17,434 nucleotides of DNA from NCBI GenBank assembly GCA_949840605.1, contig CATKXN010000054.1, positions 1 to 17,434 of the forward strand, in the 5' to 3' direction. The notes beneath the pieces were generated by a model that had not been told where the DNA came from, searched no databases, and saw nothing but the letters and a program-made list of their open reading frames with translations. This document shows, in pieces, positions 1 through 7,902 of the stretch (position 1 is the stretch's first letter; every line of letters begins with the position of its first letter). The translations under genes and the position numbers were made by a program. This DNA is from an uncultured Alistipes sp. GTDB lineage: Bacteria > Bacteroidota > Bacteroidia > Bacteroidales > Rikenellaceae.

Positions 1-1824
1 ACTGTCACGGGTGATTTCACCTACCGCCTCTACCAGGACCGCAACACGAGCCGGAGTTCGGCGTTCAACTACCGGGAATATCCCGACGGACCGCTGCTCG
101 CCTACGACACCGGCGCCGGCGCCAATCAACTCGACGAAGCGGTCAAAACACGCAACTACTACTCGACCAACGTCTACGCCAACTACGACGAAACCTTCGG
201 CGACGCACACCACCTGTCGGGCACCATCGGTATGAACTACGAGACATGGGCCAGCAAGAACGTATCGGCCTGGGGACAGAACCTCTCCTCGATCGATCTC
301 GACGACCTGGGTCTCGTGGGGCAGAACGTCGACGGCCAGACGCTGACCGGCGTCGACGGCGGTCAGAACGAATACGCCCTGCTGGGCTTCTTCGCCCGTC
401 TGAACTACGATTACAAAGGGCGTTACCTCTTCGAGGTCAGCGGTCGCTACGACGGATCGTCGCGCTTCGACAAGGGCAGCCGCTGGGGGTGGTTCCCGTC
501 GGCGTCGATGGGCTGGCGCATCTCGGAAGAGCCGTTCTTCCAGGGCGCCCGGAAAGTGATGGACAACCTCAAACTGCGCGCTTCGTTCGGCAGCCTGGGC
601 AACCAGAACGTATCGTCCTACTACACCTACATGCGTCTGATTTCGATCAACGACTTCAAAGGCTATACCTTCGGCGAAGGCGGCACGATGGGGAAATACT
701 CGTCGCTGGGCGCTCCGGTCGCCTCCGACCTGACGTGGGAAAAGGCGCTGCAATGGGACCTGGGTCTCGACATAGCGATGTTCAACAACCGGCTCAGCCT
801 CACGGGCGACGTCTACATCCGCGACACGAAGGACATGCTGACCAAGGGCGTCGCCCTGCCCGGTGTCTACGGAGCCAGCTCGCCCGACATGAACGACGCC
901 GAACTGCGGACGAAAGGCTATGAACTCACCGTCAGCTGGAGAGACCAGTTCCGGCTCGCCGGCCGGCCCTTCGAGTACAGCGTGGGATTCAACCTCAGCG
1001 ACTACAAGAGCGTCATCACCAAATACGACAACCCGGACAAGGAACTCGCCCAGTCCTATTACGAGGGCATGGTGATCGGCGAAATCTGGGGTTTCCGGAC
1101 CGACGGGTTCTTCAAAACCACCGAAGAGGCGCAGGCCTATGCCAAAGAGGTCGATCTGAACTACAGCAGCGGTCGTCTGACCGGCGGCTGGCAGGCCGGC
1201 GACCTGAAGTTCCTCGACCTGGACGGCAACAAGATCTGGGGCGTCGGCGAAAACAAGGTCGGCAAGTCGGGCGACCGTACGATTCTGGGCAATTCGCGTC
1301 CGACGTTCTCCTACGGAATCAACGCTTCGATCCGCTGGTACGGCTTCGACGCTTCGGTATTCCTCCAGGGCACGGGCAACCACTACTGGTATCCTCACGG
1401 ACGCGCACAAGGTTTCTGGGGCAGCTATTCCTATCCCTACCTGTCGTATCTGCCGAAAGATTTTCTGGGCAAGGTATGGGCCGAAGACAATCCCGACTCC
1501 TACTTCCCGCGCGCCCGCGCCTATTCGACGACGGGCGGTTACCTGAGCAAGGTCAACGACCGCTATCTGCAGAATCTGCGTTACCTGCGTCTGAAAAATC
1601 TGACGGTGGGCTACACCATTCCCGTCAAGATCACCCGGAAGGCAGGCATCGACCAGATCCGCGTCTATTTCTCGGGCGAGAACCTCTGCTACTGGTCGCC
1701 GCTCAAGAAAAACACCAAATACATCGACCCCGAAGCCGCATTCAGCCGGGACAACGACGCCTACAACTATGCCCACTATCCGTGGCCCAAGACGTTCATG
1801 TTCGGCATCGATGTCACTTTCTAA
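1..1824 (+). CDS. SusC/RagA-like TonB-dependent outer-membrane transporter, C-terminal part (5' end outside window)
   Basis: The frame is open from the first base and ends with TAA at 1822-1824, giving 607 visible residues. The family usually has about 1000, so the signal peptide, TonB box, plug and first barrel strands lie upstream. What remains is beta-barrel: alternating aromatic and polar strands, the SusC-typical stretch NYDYKGRYLFEVSGRYDGSS followed by FPSASMGWRISEEPFF, then LKLRASFGSLGNQN, and a final strand ending FMFGIDVTF with the terminal Phe that works as an outer-membrane assembly signal. SusC proteins import oligosaccharides or peptides across the outer membrane using TonB energy, with a SusD lipoprotein as lid. 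The next gene, 19 nt downstream, is that partner. An ATG at 232 is internal, because the barrel sequence runs on upstream of it. The substrate cannot be inferred from this fragment. Confidence 0.95.
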   Translation, partial: TVTGDFTYRLYQDRNTSRSSAFNYREYPDGPLLAYDTGAGANQLDEAVKTRNYYSTNVYANYDETFGDAHHLSGTIGMNYETWASKNVSAWGQNLSSIDLDDLGLVGQNVDGQTLTGVDGGQNEYALLGFFARLNYDYKGRYLFEVSGRYDGSSRFDKGSRWGWFPSASMGWRISEEPFFQGARKVMDNLKLRASFGSLGNQNVSSYYTYMRLISINDFKGYTFGEGGTMGKYSSLGAPVASDLTWEKALQWDLGLDIAMFNNRLSLTGDVYIRDTKDMLTKGVALPGVYGASSPDMNDAELRTKGYELTVSWRDQFRLAGRPFEYSVGFNLSDYKSVITKYDNPDKELAQSYYEGMVIGEIWGFRTDGFFKTTEEAQAYAKEVDLNYSSGRLTGGWQAGDLKFLDLDGNKIWGVGENKVGKSGDRTILGNSRPTFSYGINASIRWYGFDASVFLQGTGNHYWYPHGRAQGFWGSYSYPYLSYLPKDFLGKVWAEDNPDSYFPRARAYSTTGGYLSKVNDRYLQNLRYLRLKNLTVGYTIPVKITRKAGIDQIRVYFSGENLCYWSPLKKNTKYIDPEAAFSRDNDAYNYAHYPWPKTFMFGIDVTF

Positions 1825-1843
1825 CCTTAAAGCTACGATCACA
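1824..1843 (+). other. SusC/SusD intercistronic leader with ACCTTAAA motif
   Basis: The 19-nt gap reads straight from the SusC stop TAA into CCTTAAA, then GCTACGAT and CACA before the SusD ATG. ACCTTAAA lies 12 nt before the start codon. The same octamer precedes the genes at 3672 (+) and 14939 (-) at 10 and 11 nt. No GGAGG-type ribosome site is present. Its role is unknown; a translation-initiation or reinitiation element is only a guess. Confidence 0.35.
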
Positions 1844-3640
1844 ATGAAACGATTATTCCTATTCGCCCTTGCACTGGCAACCGGTCTGACCGCATGCGAC
1901 GACTGGCTCGACAAGGAACCGCTGGACAAAATCTCGCAGTTCGACTACTTCAAGAGTGCCACCGATCTCGAACTGTTCACCAATCCGTTCTACAACAACA
2001 TGCTGTCCAAGGAGCCTTTTTCGCAGCAGAGCGACCAGCTCGTACAGTACAACCTCTCGAACGAAATGATCGGAGGCAACAAACGGACGGTTCCCACGAC
2101 GGGCGGCGGCTGGTCGTGGACCGACCTGCGCCGTATGAACACCCTGCTGGCCATGGCTCCCCTAAACTGCGAAGACAAGGCGGCCGTCACCAAGTACTGC
2201 GCCATAACGCGTTTTTTCCGCGCCTACTTCTATTTCGAGAAGCTGAAACGGTTCGGCGACGTGCCCTGGTACGACAAGGAGCTCGGCTCTGCCGACAAGG
2301 ATCTCTACAAACCGCGCGATTCGCGTGAGCTGATCCTCACCAAGATGCTCGAAGACATCGACGAAGCCATCAACGGCGGCGGCCTGACGGAAAAGGTGTC
2401 GACCTACCGGGTCAACAAATGGACGGCGATGGCGTTGAAAGTGCGGTTCTGCCTCTTCGAAGGGACCTATCGCAAATACCACGGCATCGACATCGAAGGC
2501 CACGACTACAAATACTACCTCGAACTGGCGGCGGCTACGGCCCGGAAGATTATGGACGAGAGCCCCTACAAACTCTTCAAGACCGGCCAGCCCGAGACGG
2601 ACTACGTGACGCTGTTCGCCAAGGAAAACGCCGATCCGGACGAGTATATGCTGGCCATCCGGAGCGACGCCGGCCTGCAGATCTTCCACAACGCGACGGG
2701 ATACGCCGTAATGGTCACGCAGGGCCGTCCGGGGCTGACGCGCAAGTTCGTCAACACCTTCCTGATGAAGGACGGCACGACTTTCACCGACCGGCCCGGC
2801 TGGCAGGAGATGACATTCACCGACGAGACGAAGGGCCGCGATCCGCGTCTGGCGCAGAGCTGCCGCACCCCGGGATACAAACGCATCGGATCGACCGAGG
2901 TCGTGCCTCCCGATATCAGTACCGCCAATACCGGTTACCAGCTCGTCAAATTCGTCCAGGCCGTTCCTCCCGAAGGCGACCGCGGCGACAAAAGCACCTG
3001 CGACATGCCGGTTTTCCGGTTCACCGAAGTGCTGCTGAACTACGCCGAAGCCAAAGCCGAACTGGGAACTCTCACGCAGGACGACCTGGAAATCTCCATC
3101 AACGCGATCCGCGAACGGGCCGGCATGCCTGACCTCGACATGACGGCTGCCAACAAAGCCCCCGACTGGTACCTCGCCTCGCAAGAATACGGTTATCCCA
3201 ACGTCACGGGAGCCAATAAGGGCGTCATTCTCGAAATCCGCCGCGAGCGCGCCATCGAACTGCTGGAGGAGGGTTTCCGCTACTACGACCTGATGCGCTG
3301 GAAGGCCGGCTACTGCATCGACCAGCCCATCACCGGCATGTATTTCCCGGGCCCCGGCGAGTACGACCTCACGGGCGACGGGAAGACCGACGTGATCCTT
3401 TATGCCGAAGGCAGCCCCCGACCCGCAGAGGTCCCGGGCATCCAGCTTTACGAACTGAACAAGGACATCTACCTCACCGGGGAAAACAGCGCCAGGGGCT
3501 ACATGTTCTACCACAAGACCGTCGAGCGGACCAAGTTCAACGAAGAACGAGACTACCTCTATCCGATCCCCAGCACCGAACGCCAGCTCAACCCGAACCT
3601 GACGCAGAATCCGGGATGGAACGACGGTTCCGATTCCTAA
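1844..3640 (+). CDS. SusD/RagB-family nutrient-binding outer-membrane lipoprotein
   Basis: 598 residues, a usual length for the family. The ATG at 1844 is chosen because it gives a lipoprotein signal: basic start MKR, a hydrophobic stretch, and lipobox LTAC with the lipidated Cys at about 18, followed by Asp-Asp that fits surface export in Bacteroidetes. An in-frame ATG at 1769 lies inside the SusC gene and would spoil the signal. The N-terminal SusD-like domain (about 20-230) carries the typical helix ITRFFRAYFYFEKLKRFGDV and, near 188-210, YRVNKWTAMALKVRFCLFEG. The C-terminal RagB/SusD part has FRFTEVLLNYAEAKAE near 390, EIRRERAIELLEEGFRYYD near 464, and the classic ending LNPNLTQNPGWN. It should sit on the SusC channel and capture ligand at the cell surface. 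The ligand is unknown. Confidence 0.96.
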   Translation: MKRLFLFALALATGLTACDDWLDKEPLDKISQFDYFKSATDLELFTNPFYNNMLSKEPFSQQSDQLVQYNLSNEMIGGNKRTVPTTGGGWSWTDLRRMNTLLAMAPLNCEDKAAVTKYCAITRFFRAYFYFEKLKRFGDVPWYDKELGSADKDLYKPRDSRELILTKMLEDIDEAINGGGLTEKVSTYRVNKWTAMALKVRFCLFEGTYRKYHGIDIEGHDYKYYLELAAATARKIMDESPYKLFKTGQPETDYVTLFAKENADPDEYMLAIRSDAGLQIFHNATGYAVMVTQGRPGLTRKFVNTFLMKDGTTFTDRPGWQEMTFTDETKGRDPRLAQSCRTPGYKRIGSTEVVPPDISTANTGYQLVKFVQAVPPEGDRGDKSTCDMPVFRFTEVLLNYAEAKAELGTLTQDDLEISINAIRERAGMPDLDMTAANKAPDWYLASQEYGYPNVTGANKGVILEIRRERAIELLEEGFRYYDLMRWKAGYCIDQPITGMYFPGPGEYDLTGDGKTDVILYAEGSPRPAEVPGIQLYELNKDIYLTGENSARGYMFYHKTVERTKFNEERDYLYPIPSTERQLNPNLTQNPGWNDGSDS

Positions 3641-3653
3641 CAAGTTGCTAACG

Positions 3654-3671
3654 ACCTTAAAAAACACGATT
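3654..3671 (+). other. Leader of the third lipoprotein gene with ACCTTAAA motif
   Basis: Within the 31-nt gap after the SusD stop, ACCTTAAA (3654-3661) is followed by AAAC, ACGAT and T, then the ATG at 3672. Motif and spacing match the SusD leader closely (ACCTTAAA, 3 nt, ACGAT, 4 nt, ATG). Function is not known. Confidence 0.35.
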
Positions 3672-5171
3672 ATGAGATTGGTAAAATATTTGACGGCCCC
3701 GGTTCTCGCAGCGGTTCTGTGCCTCTCGTGGAGTTGCGACGAGGATGAGAACGGGCTTTCGGATGCTGTTCTGGTAAGCGCCAGCACACTGAATTTCGAT
3801 GCTCAGGGAGCATCGGACCAGATCATCACCGTCTATGCCGACGCCGACTGGGTGACGGAAGTTCCCGCCTGGGTGACCGTCACGCCCGATTCGGGAACCG
3901 GCGTCACGGACGTGACGGTTTCGGTAAGCGACAACATGCGCGAAGGAGCGGAGGACAATCCGCGCAAGCAGCCCCTCGTCTTCAAGGGACGCACCCTTGC
4001 GAGCCGCGCCGAAGTGCTTATCAGCCAGAACGGCGACAAATACCGGGACGTGAAGGACTACACAGTAGGTGAAATCGCCGGTCTGAAGGACGAGACGGTC
4101 GTCATCATGCCGTCGGCGACCGTCGTGGCCGTGACCGCCAAGGGATTCGTCATAAGCGACGACCTCCACACGGACAACATCTTCGTCTCGGACGATACGC
4201 ATGTCGCCGTCGGCGACCGGATATCGCTCATGGGCACCAAATCCTCCGATTCGCAGGAACTCGCTGCGATAATCGGCTGCGACGAGGTGACGGTTCGGTC
4301 CGGCGGAACGGTGACCTACCCCCAGCCGGAGGATATCACGGACAGGATCGACACCTACACCTCCGGCAAACGTTCGTATATCACAGTCAGCGGTATCTTC
4401 AGCGGCAGCACCGTCACCGTTTCGGAGGATGCCAAGTATTCGGTCAGCGTCGTCGACGCTCCCGCAGGCCTGGGTCTCTCGGCCCTGACCGGGCATATCG
4501 TAACCGTCTCGGGCTACTACGCCGGTCTGGCCGAACCCGTACAGCGCATCATGGCCACCGCCGTCAGAGACGACGGACTGGCCGAAGTGGTCTACTTCCT
4601 GGAAGATTTCGAATGGCTCGATCCGTGGTCCGTAGCCGGCGGCGCAGGCCGTTCCGTCGAAACGGACGACGTCGGAGCGGCGGCTCCGGCGCTTACCTCC
4701 GTCACCGTCGACGGAGTGACAGCATTCGACGCCGTCGAAGCCCGCGGTTACGAACTGATCTACGACAAGAACGACAACAAACGCATCTACCTCCAGCAGA
4801 ACTACCTCAAGATCGGCAAGACCGGCAACCACGGCGGCATCGTTCTGCCTCCGATCACCGAGGTTCCCGAAGGCCGCGACGTGAAACTCTCGTTCGACTG
4901 GAGCGGAATGCGGCAGGGGTCCGGAAAGATCGACCCCGTCAATCTGAAACTCATCGTCGAGAACGGGGACAACCGTATCGAGTTCGACATTCCCGAGTTG
5001 GGCTGGGCCGAAGGCCATAAACTGGAATGGGTCCGCGCCGAAGTCGATCTGAAGGGTGTGAAAATCGACAAGGATACGAAGATCACCCTCACGCAGACGC
5101 AGTGGGAGGTCTCGACGGCCAACCGCTGGTTCCTCGACAACATCAAGATATTCGAACCGATAAAACTCTGA
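3672..5171 (+). CDS. Surface lipoprotein with BACON domain, OB-like (DUF5689-type) region and C-terminal beta-sandwich-like domain
   Basis: 499 residues from the ATG at 3672, which gives a signal peptide with basic start, hydrophobic core and lipobox SWSC (Cys 22), then DEDEN. This acidic run fits surface lipoproteins in Bacteroidetes. Residues about 34-119 look like a BACON domain: LNFDAQGASDQIITVYADADW, then PAWVTVTPDSGTG and a closing strand AEVLISQNG. Residues about 123-300 look like two successive OB-fold-like units (VISDD...GDRISLMG and ITVSGIFSG...GHIVTVSGYY) of the kind annotated as DUF5689. From about 306, FLEDFEWLDPW opens an all-beta segment ending WFLDNIKIFEP, resembling choice-of-anchor or carbohydrate-binding-module-like sandwiches. 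No catalytic motif is visible. Following SusC/SusD by 31 nt, it probably acts as an extra surface binding protein. Domain names rest on recognition by eye; the binding role is inferred. Confidence 0.82.
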   Translation: MRLVKYLTAPVLAAVLCLSWSCDEDENGLSDAVLVSASTLNFDAQGASDQIITVYADADWVTEVPAWVTVTPDSGTGVTDVTVSVSDNMREGAEDNPRKQPLVFKGRTLASRAEVLISQNGDKYRDVKDYTVGEIAGLKDETVVIMPSATVVAVTAKGFVISDDLHTDNIFVSDDTHVAVGDRISLMGTKSSDSQELAAIIGCDEVTVRSGGTVTYPQPEDITDRIDTYTSGKRSYITVSGIFSGSTVTVSEDAKYSVSVVDAPAGLGLSALTGHIVTVSGYYAGLAEPVQRIMATAVRDDGLAEVVYFLEDFEWLDPWSVAGGAGRSVETDDVGAAAPALTSVTVDGVTAFDAVEARGYELIYDKNDNKRIYLQQNYLKIGKTGNHGGIVLPPITEVPEGRDVKLSFDWSGMRQGSGKIDPVNLKLIVENGDNRIEFDIPELGWAEGHKLEWVRAEVDLKGVKIDKDTKITLTQTQWEVSTANRWFLDNIKIFEPIKL

Positions 5172-5193
5172 GAAGAGGAATCCCGTATGAACG

Positions 5194-5231
5194 AAGCCGC
5201 CGTTAGCCCATTGGCTAACGGCGGCTTTTTT
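5194..5231 (+). terminator. Intrinsic terminator of the SusC/SusD/lipoprotein operon
   Basis: A perfect 15-bp inverted repeat (5194-5208 with 5213-5227) closes on a 4-nt loop and runs into six T residues (5226-5231). It starts 22 nt after the lipoprotein stop. There is no A-run on its left side, so it should act only on + strand transcripts. Confidence 0.93.
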
Positions 5232-5243
5232 CGGCTCAGGTGC

Positions 5244-5270
5244 AAAAAAACCGGAACTTCCGTTCCGGTT
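5244..5270 (-). terminator. Intrinsic terminator of the leftward pur-folD operon
   Basis: Read on the - strand, a 9-bp inverted repeat (5262-5270 with 5249-5257) with a 4-nt loop is followed by a run of seven T residues (complement of 5244-5250). It lies 24 nt beyond the folD stop, where the purine operon would end. It is a different stem from the + strand terminator beside it. Confidence 0.85.
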
Positions 5271-5294
5271 CATCGGCTGTCGGCACGTCCGGAG

Positions 5295-6152
5295 CTACCG
5301 GCCCGCCCGACGCAGAAAGCATTCGATCGTGTTCTCCATCAGACAGCAGATCGTCATCGGCCCGACACCGCCCGGAACGGGCGTGATGACCGAGGCCTTG
5401 GACTCGACGGCCGCAAAATCGACGTCGCCGCACAGCTTGCCCGTCTCCGGGTCGCGGTTGACACCCACGTCGATCACCACGGCGCCGTCGGACACCATGT
5501 CGGCGGTGACGAATTTCGGACGCCCGATGGCCACCACGAGGATCTCCGCCCCGCGCGTCACTTCGGCCAGGTCGCGCGTGCGGCTGTGTGCCATCGTCAC
5601 CGTGGCGTTCGCGTCGAGCAGCAGTTTCGAGACGGGAAGCCCCACGATGTTGCTGCGGCCGATCACCACGGCGCGCTTGCCGGCGATCTCCACGCCTGCG
5701 GTCCGCAGCATCTTGAGAATGCCCTTCGGGGTGCAGGGAAGCGTGCAGGGCTGTTTCTGCCACAGCGCCGCGACGTTCAGGGGGTGGAAGCCGTCGACGT
5801 CCTTCGACTTGTCGATGGCGGCGATCACCTTGTCCTCGTCGATGTGCTTGGGCAGGGGCAGCTGGACCAGAATGCCGTCCACCTCGTCGTCGAGGTTCAG
5901 TGCCGCGATGATGTCCAGCAGTTCGGCCTCGGTGACCGACTCCGGCTTGCGGATCGTGGTGTTGCGGATGCCCACCTCGGCCGAAGCCTTGGCCTTGCCC
6001 GTCACATAGCTCACGCTGCCGGGGTCCTCGCCCACGAGGATCACCACCAGATGGGGCACGCGCCCGTATTTCGCGGGGAAGGTCTTCACCTCGTCCGCCA
6101 TTTCGAGTTTCAGTTTCGCCGAAAGTTCTTTTCCGCTAATGATTTTTGCCAT
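5295..6152 (-). CDS. folD: Bifunctional methylenetetrahydrofolate dehydrogenase / methenyltetrahydrofolate cyclohydrolase FolD
   Basis: 285 residues, full length for the family. FolD oxidises 5,10-methylene-THF with NADP and hydrolyses the methenyl form to 10-formyl-THF, in the cytoplasm. Visible signatures are SVSYVTGKAKA with the catalytic Lys at about 53, VDGILVQLPLP (Gln 97), KDVDGFHP (Asp 120), the dinucleotide-binding stretch VVIGRSNIVGLPV, and the C-terminal PGGVGPMT. The ATG at 6152 gives the usual FolD start MAKIISGKELS and overlaps the end of the preceding membrane-protein gene by 17 nt in another frame, suggesting coupled translation. As the last gene of the operon it fits well: its product, 10-formyl-THF, is the formyl donor for PurN and PurH encoded upstream in the same unit. 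Confidence 0.97.
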   Translation of the reverse strand: MAKIISGKELSAKLKLEMADEVKTFPAKYGRVPHLVVILVGEDPGSVSYVTGKAKASAEVGIRNTTIRKPESVTEAELLDIIAALNLDDEVDGILVQLPLPKHIDEDKVIAAIDKSKDVDGFHPLNVAALWQKQPCTLPCTPKGILKMLRTAGVEIAGKRAVVIGRSNIVGLPVSKLLLDANATVTMAHSRTRDLAEVTRGAEILVVAIGRPKFVTADMVSDGAVVIDVGVNRDPETGKLCGDVDFAAVESKASVITPVPGGVGPMTICCLMENTIECFLRRAGR

Positions 6153-6606
6153 ATATCGCTCGTATTATCTTTTCAAAAGGTATATAAAAATGCAGGGTGC
6201 AAAATCCGATAAGCCACAATCCGCCCATGCTCAGCGCCTGATTGGGCACCGTGAGCGTCGGTCCCTCTTCGACGCAGAGATCGCCCGCACCGATATGGAA
6301 CGACGAAGCGCACATGACCAGTCCGGCCAGAATCCCGCAGGGAGCCAGCCACCACCGCCGGCGCCACCGGTCGTTGAGCCGGTAGACGAACCGCAGCGGG
6401 AGCCCCGCTATCCCCAGCGCGACGACCGTCACGACGGTCAGCAACAGCATCCACGCCGTATTGAGGGCGAAGGCAAACGCCCCTTCCGCACCGCTCCAGT
6501 CCCATCCGACCGTCACCGCGAGATTCAACGCGGTAATCAGCCCCACGGCCAGCGGAAACTGGTAGACGATGTGCCATTCGCGGCGGACGAGGCTCGGAAG
6601 ACGCAT
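6136..6606 (-). CDS. Uncharacterised four-helix membrane protein
   Basis: 156 residues, not recognised as any named family. The start ATG (6606-6604) shares one base with the TGA stop of purD. Upstream in-frame codons lie inside purD and give low-complexity, Arg-rich sequence, so they are not used. Four likely transmembrane helices are visible at about 17-35, 44-70, 87-105 and 127-145, with an Arg/Trp-rich cytoplasmic-looking loop (DRWRRRWW, 79-86) between the second and third. The N-terminus is basic (RLPSLVRRE), and a loop near 106-125 holds DLCVEEGP. No transport or catalytic motif is seen. Its end overlaps folD by 17 nt, so it is embedded in the operon between purD and folD. A link to nucleobase or folate metabolism is only suggested by position. 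Confidence 0.82.
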   Translation of the reverse strand: MRLPSLVRREWHIVYQFPLAVGLITALNLAVTVGWDWSGAEGAFAFALNTAWMLLLTVVTVVALGIAGLPLRFVYRLNDRWRRRWWLAPCGILAGLVMCASSFHIGAGDLCVEEGPTLTVPNQALSMGGLWLIGFCTLHFYIPFEKIIRAIYGKNH

Positions 6607-7853
6607 CAATCGTCGAGAGCCCAGTGACCGATGTCGGTGCGGTGGAACAGATTGTCGCAGTCGACACGGGCGACGTCGGCCAGCGCATTCTTCCGCGCCT
6701 CGGCCAGATCCCGGCCCGTGCCCACCACGAACAGCACACGCCCCCCGTTGGTGAGAATCCTCCCGCCGTCGGATCGGGTGCCCATGTGGTAAACGGCTCC
6801 CCCGACGCGGTCGAGGCCCTCGATCTCGCACCCCTTTTCATAATCGCCCGGGTAGCCTTTCGAGGCCAGCACGATGCCCAGCGCGGCGAAGTCGTGCCAC
6901 TCCAGCTGCGTGTCGCGGCCCTCGGCCACGGCGCAGAAGATGTCGACGATGTCGCTTTTCAGGCGCGGCAGCACCACCTCGGTCTCGGGATCGCCGAAAC
7001 GGGCGTTGAACTCGATGACCTCGATGCCCCGCACGGTCTTCATCAGCCCGCCGTAAAGCACCCCTTCGAAGGGACATCCCTCGGCGACCATCGCATCGGC
7101 GACGGGCTGCATGATCCGCTCCAGGGCGTACCGTTCGTCCTCGGCCGTGATGAACGGCAGGGGCGAATAGGCGCCCATACCGCCCGTATTGGGCCCCTCG
7201 TCGCCATCGTAGGCGCGCTTGTGGTCCTGCGCCAGCGCCATCGGCCACACCTTGTGTCCCGAAACGAAGCACATGAACGAGAACTCGGGACCTTCGAGAT
7301 AATCTTCGACGACCACCTTGCCTTTGCCGAACTTGTCGTCGAGCAGCATGTCCCGCAGCGCCTCCTCGGCCTCGGCCATCGTCCGGGCGATCACCACGCC
7401 TTTGCCGGCGGCCAGTCCGTCGTATTTCAGCACCGCAGGCAAAGGACGCCCCTGCACGTAGGCCAGCGCCTCGGCATAGTCGGTGAACGCGCGGAACCCC
7501 GCCGTCGGAACGCCGTATCGGGCCATCAGCTCCTTGGCGAACTCCTTCGACGATTCGATGCGCGCCGCGGCCTTCGTGGGCCCGAAGATGCGCAGCCCCG
7601 CCGCCTTGAAGCAGTCGACGACTCCCGCCGCAAGCGCCGCCTCGGGGCCCACGACCGTGAGTCCGACACCGTTCTCCGCGGCGAAATCGCGCAGGCGCTC
7701 CACCTCGGTTTCGCGGATCGCCACGCACTCGGCCTGCCGGGCGATGCCCGCGTTTCCGGGAGCGCAGTAAATCTTTTCGACCTGCGGCGAGCGCGTCAAC
7801 GCATCGACAATGGCGTGTTCGCGGCCGCCGGAACCTATTACCAAAATCTTCAT
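6606..7853 (-). CDS. purD: Phosphoribosylamine--glycine ligase (GAR synthetase) PurD
   Basis: 415 residues, normal length. PurD joins glycine to phosphoribosylamine using ATP to give GAR, the second step of purine synthesis. The start at 7853 is set by the family N-terminus MKILVIGSGGREHA; a more upstream in-frame ATG at 7907 would add 18 residues of non-conserved sequence reaching into the intergenic repeat. An ATP-grasp fold is shown by VLKYDGLAAGKGVVIA (about 141-156), VVEDYLEGPEFSF (about 181-193), DEGPNTGGMGAYSP (about 218-231) and FNARFGDPET (about 282-291). The gene follows purH by 143 nt holding a structured repeat, and its stop overlaps the next start by 1 nt. The wide upstream gap may allow separate expression, but I saw no convincing promoter. 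Confidence 0.97.
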   Translation of the reverse strand: MKILVIGSGGREHAIVDALTRSPQVEKIYCAPGNAGIARQAECVAIRETEVERLRDFAAENGVGLTVVGPEAALAAGVVDCFKAAGLRIFGPTKAAARIESSKEFAKELMARYGVPTAGFRAFTDYAEALAYVQGRPLPAVLKYDGLAAGKGVVIARTMAEAEEALRDMLLDDKFGKGKVVVEDYLEGPEFSFMCFVSGHKVWPMALAQDHKRAYDGDEGPNTGGMGAYSPLPFITAEDERYALERIMQPVADAMVAEGCPFEGVLYGGLMKTVRGIEVIEFNARFGDPETEVVLPRLKSDIVDIFCAVAEGRDTQLEWHDFAALGIVLASKGYPGDYEKGCEIEGLDRVGGAVYHMGTRSDGGRILTNGGRVLFVVGTGRDLAEARKNALADVARVDCDNLFHRTDIGHWALDD

Positions 7854-7902
7854 AGAAAATAAGATGAAATTTTCCACCGCTTTCATGCTGTCGAACGATG
7901 TA

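Noticed and set aside
232..234. ATG at 232 as the start of a short outer-membrane protein
   Set aside because: The same frame is open and barrel-like from base 1, so the gene continues upstream of the window.
2162..3787. Long open frame (541 codons) antisense to the SusD gene, and similar long antisense frames opposite the lipoprotein, purD, purH, purM, purF and purC genes
   Set aside because: They arise from GC-rich third positions that suppress stops in one antisense register. The translations are low-complexity, Arg/His/Val/Asp-rich and show no domain, and the sense frames are well-known proteins.
5187..6212. + strand frame of 341 codons beginning within the terminator and running opposite folD
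   Set aside because: Its start lies in the terminator hairpin region, the sequence is His/Arg/Asp-rich without a recognisable fold, and the opposite strand encodes FolD with all motifs.
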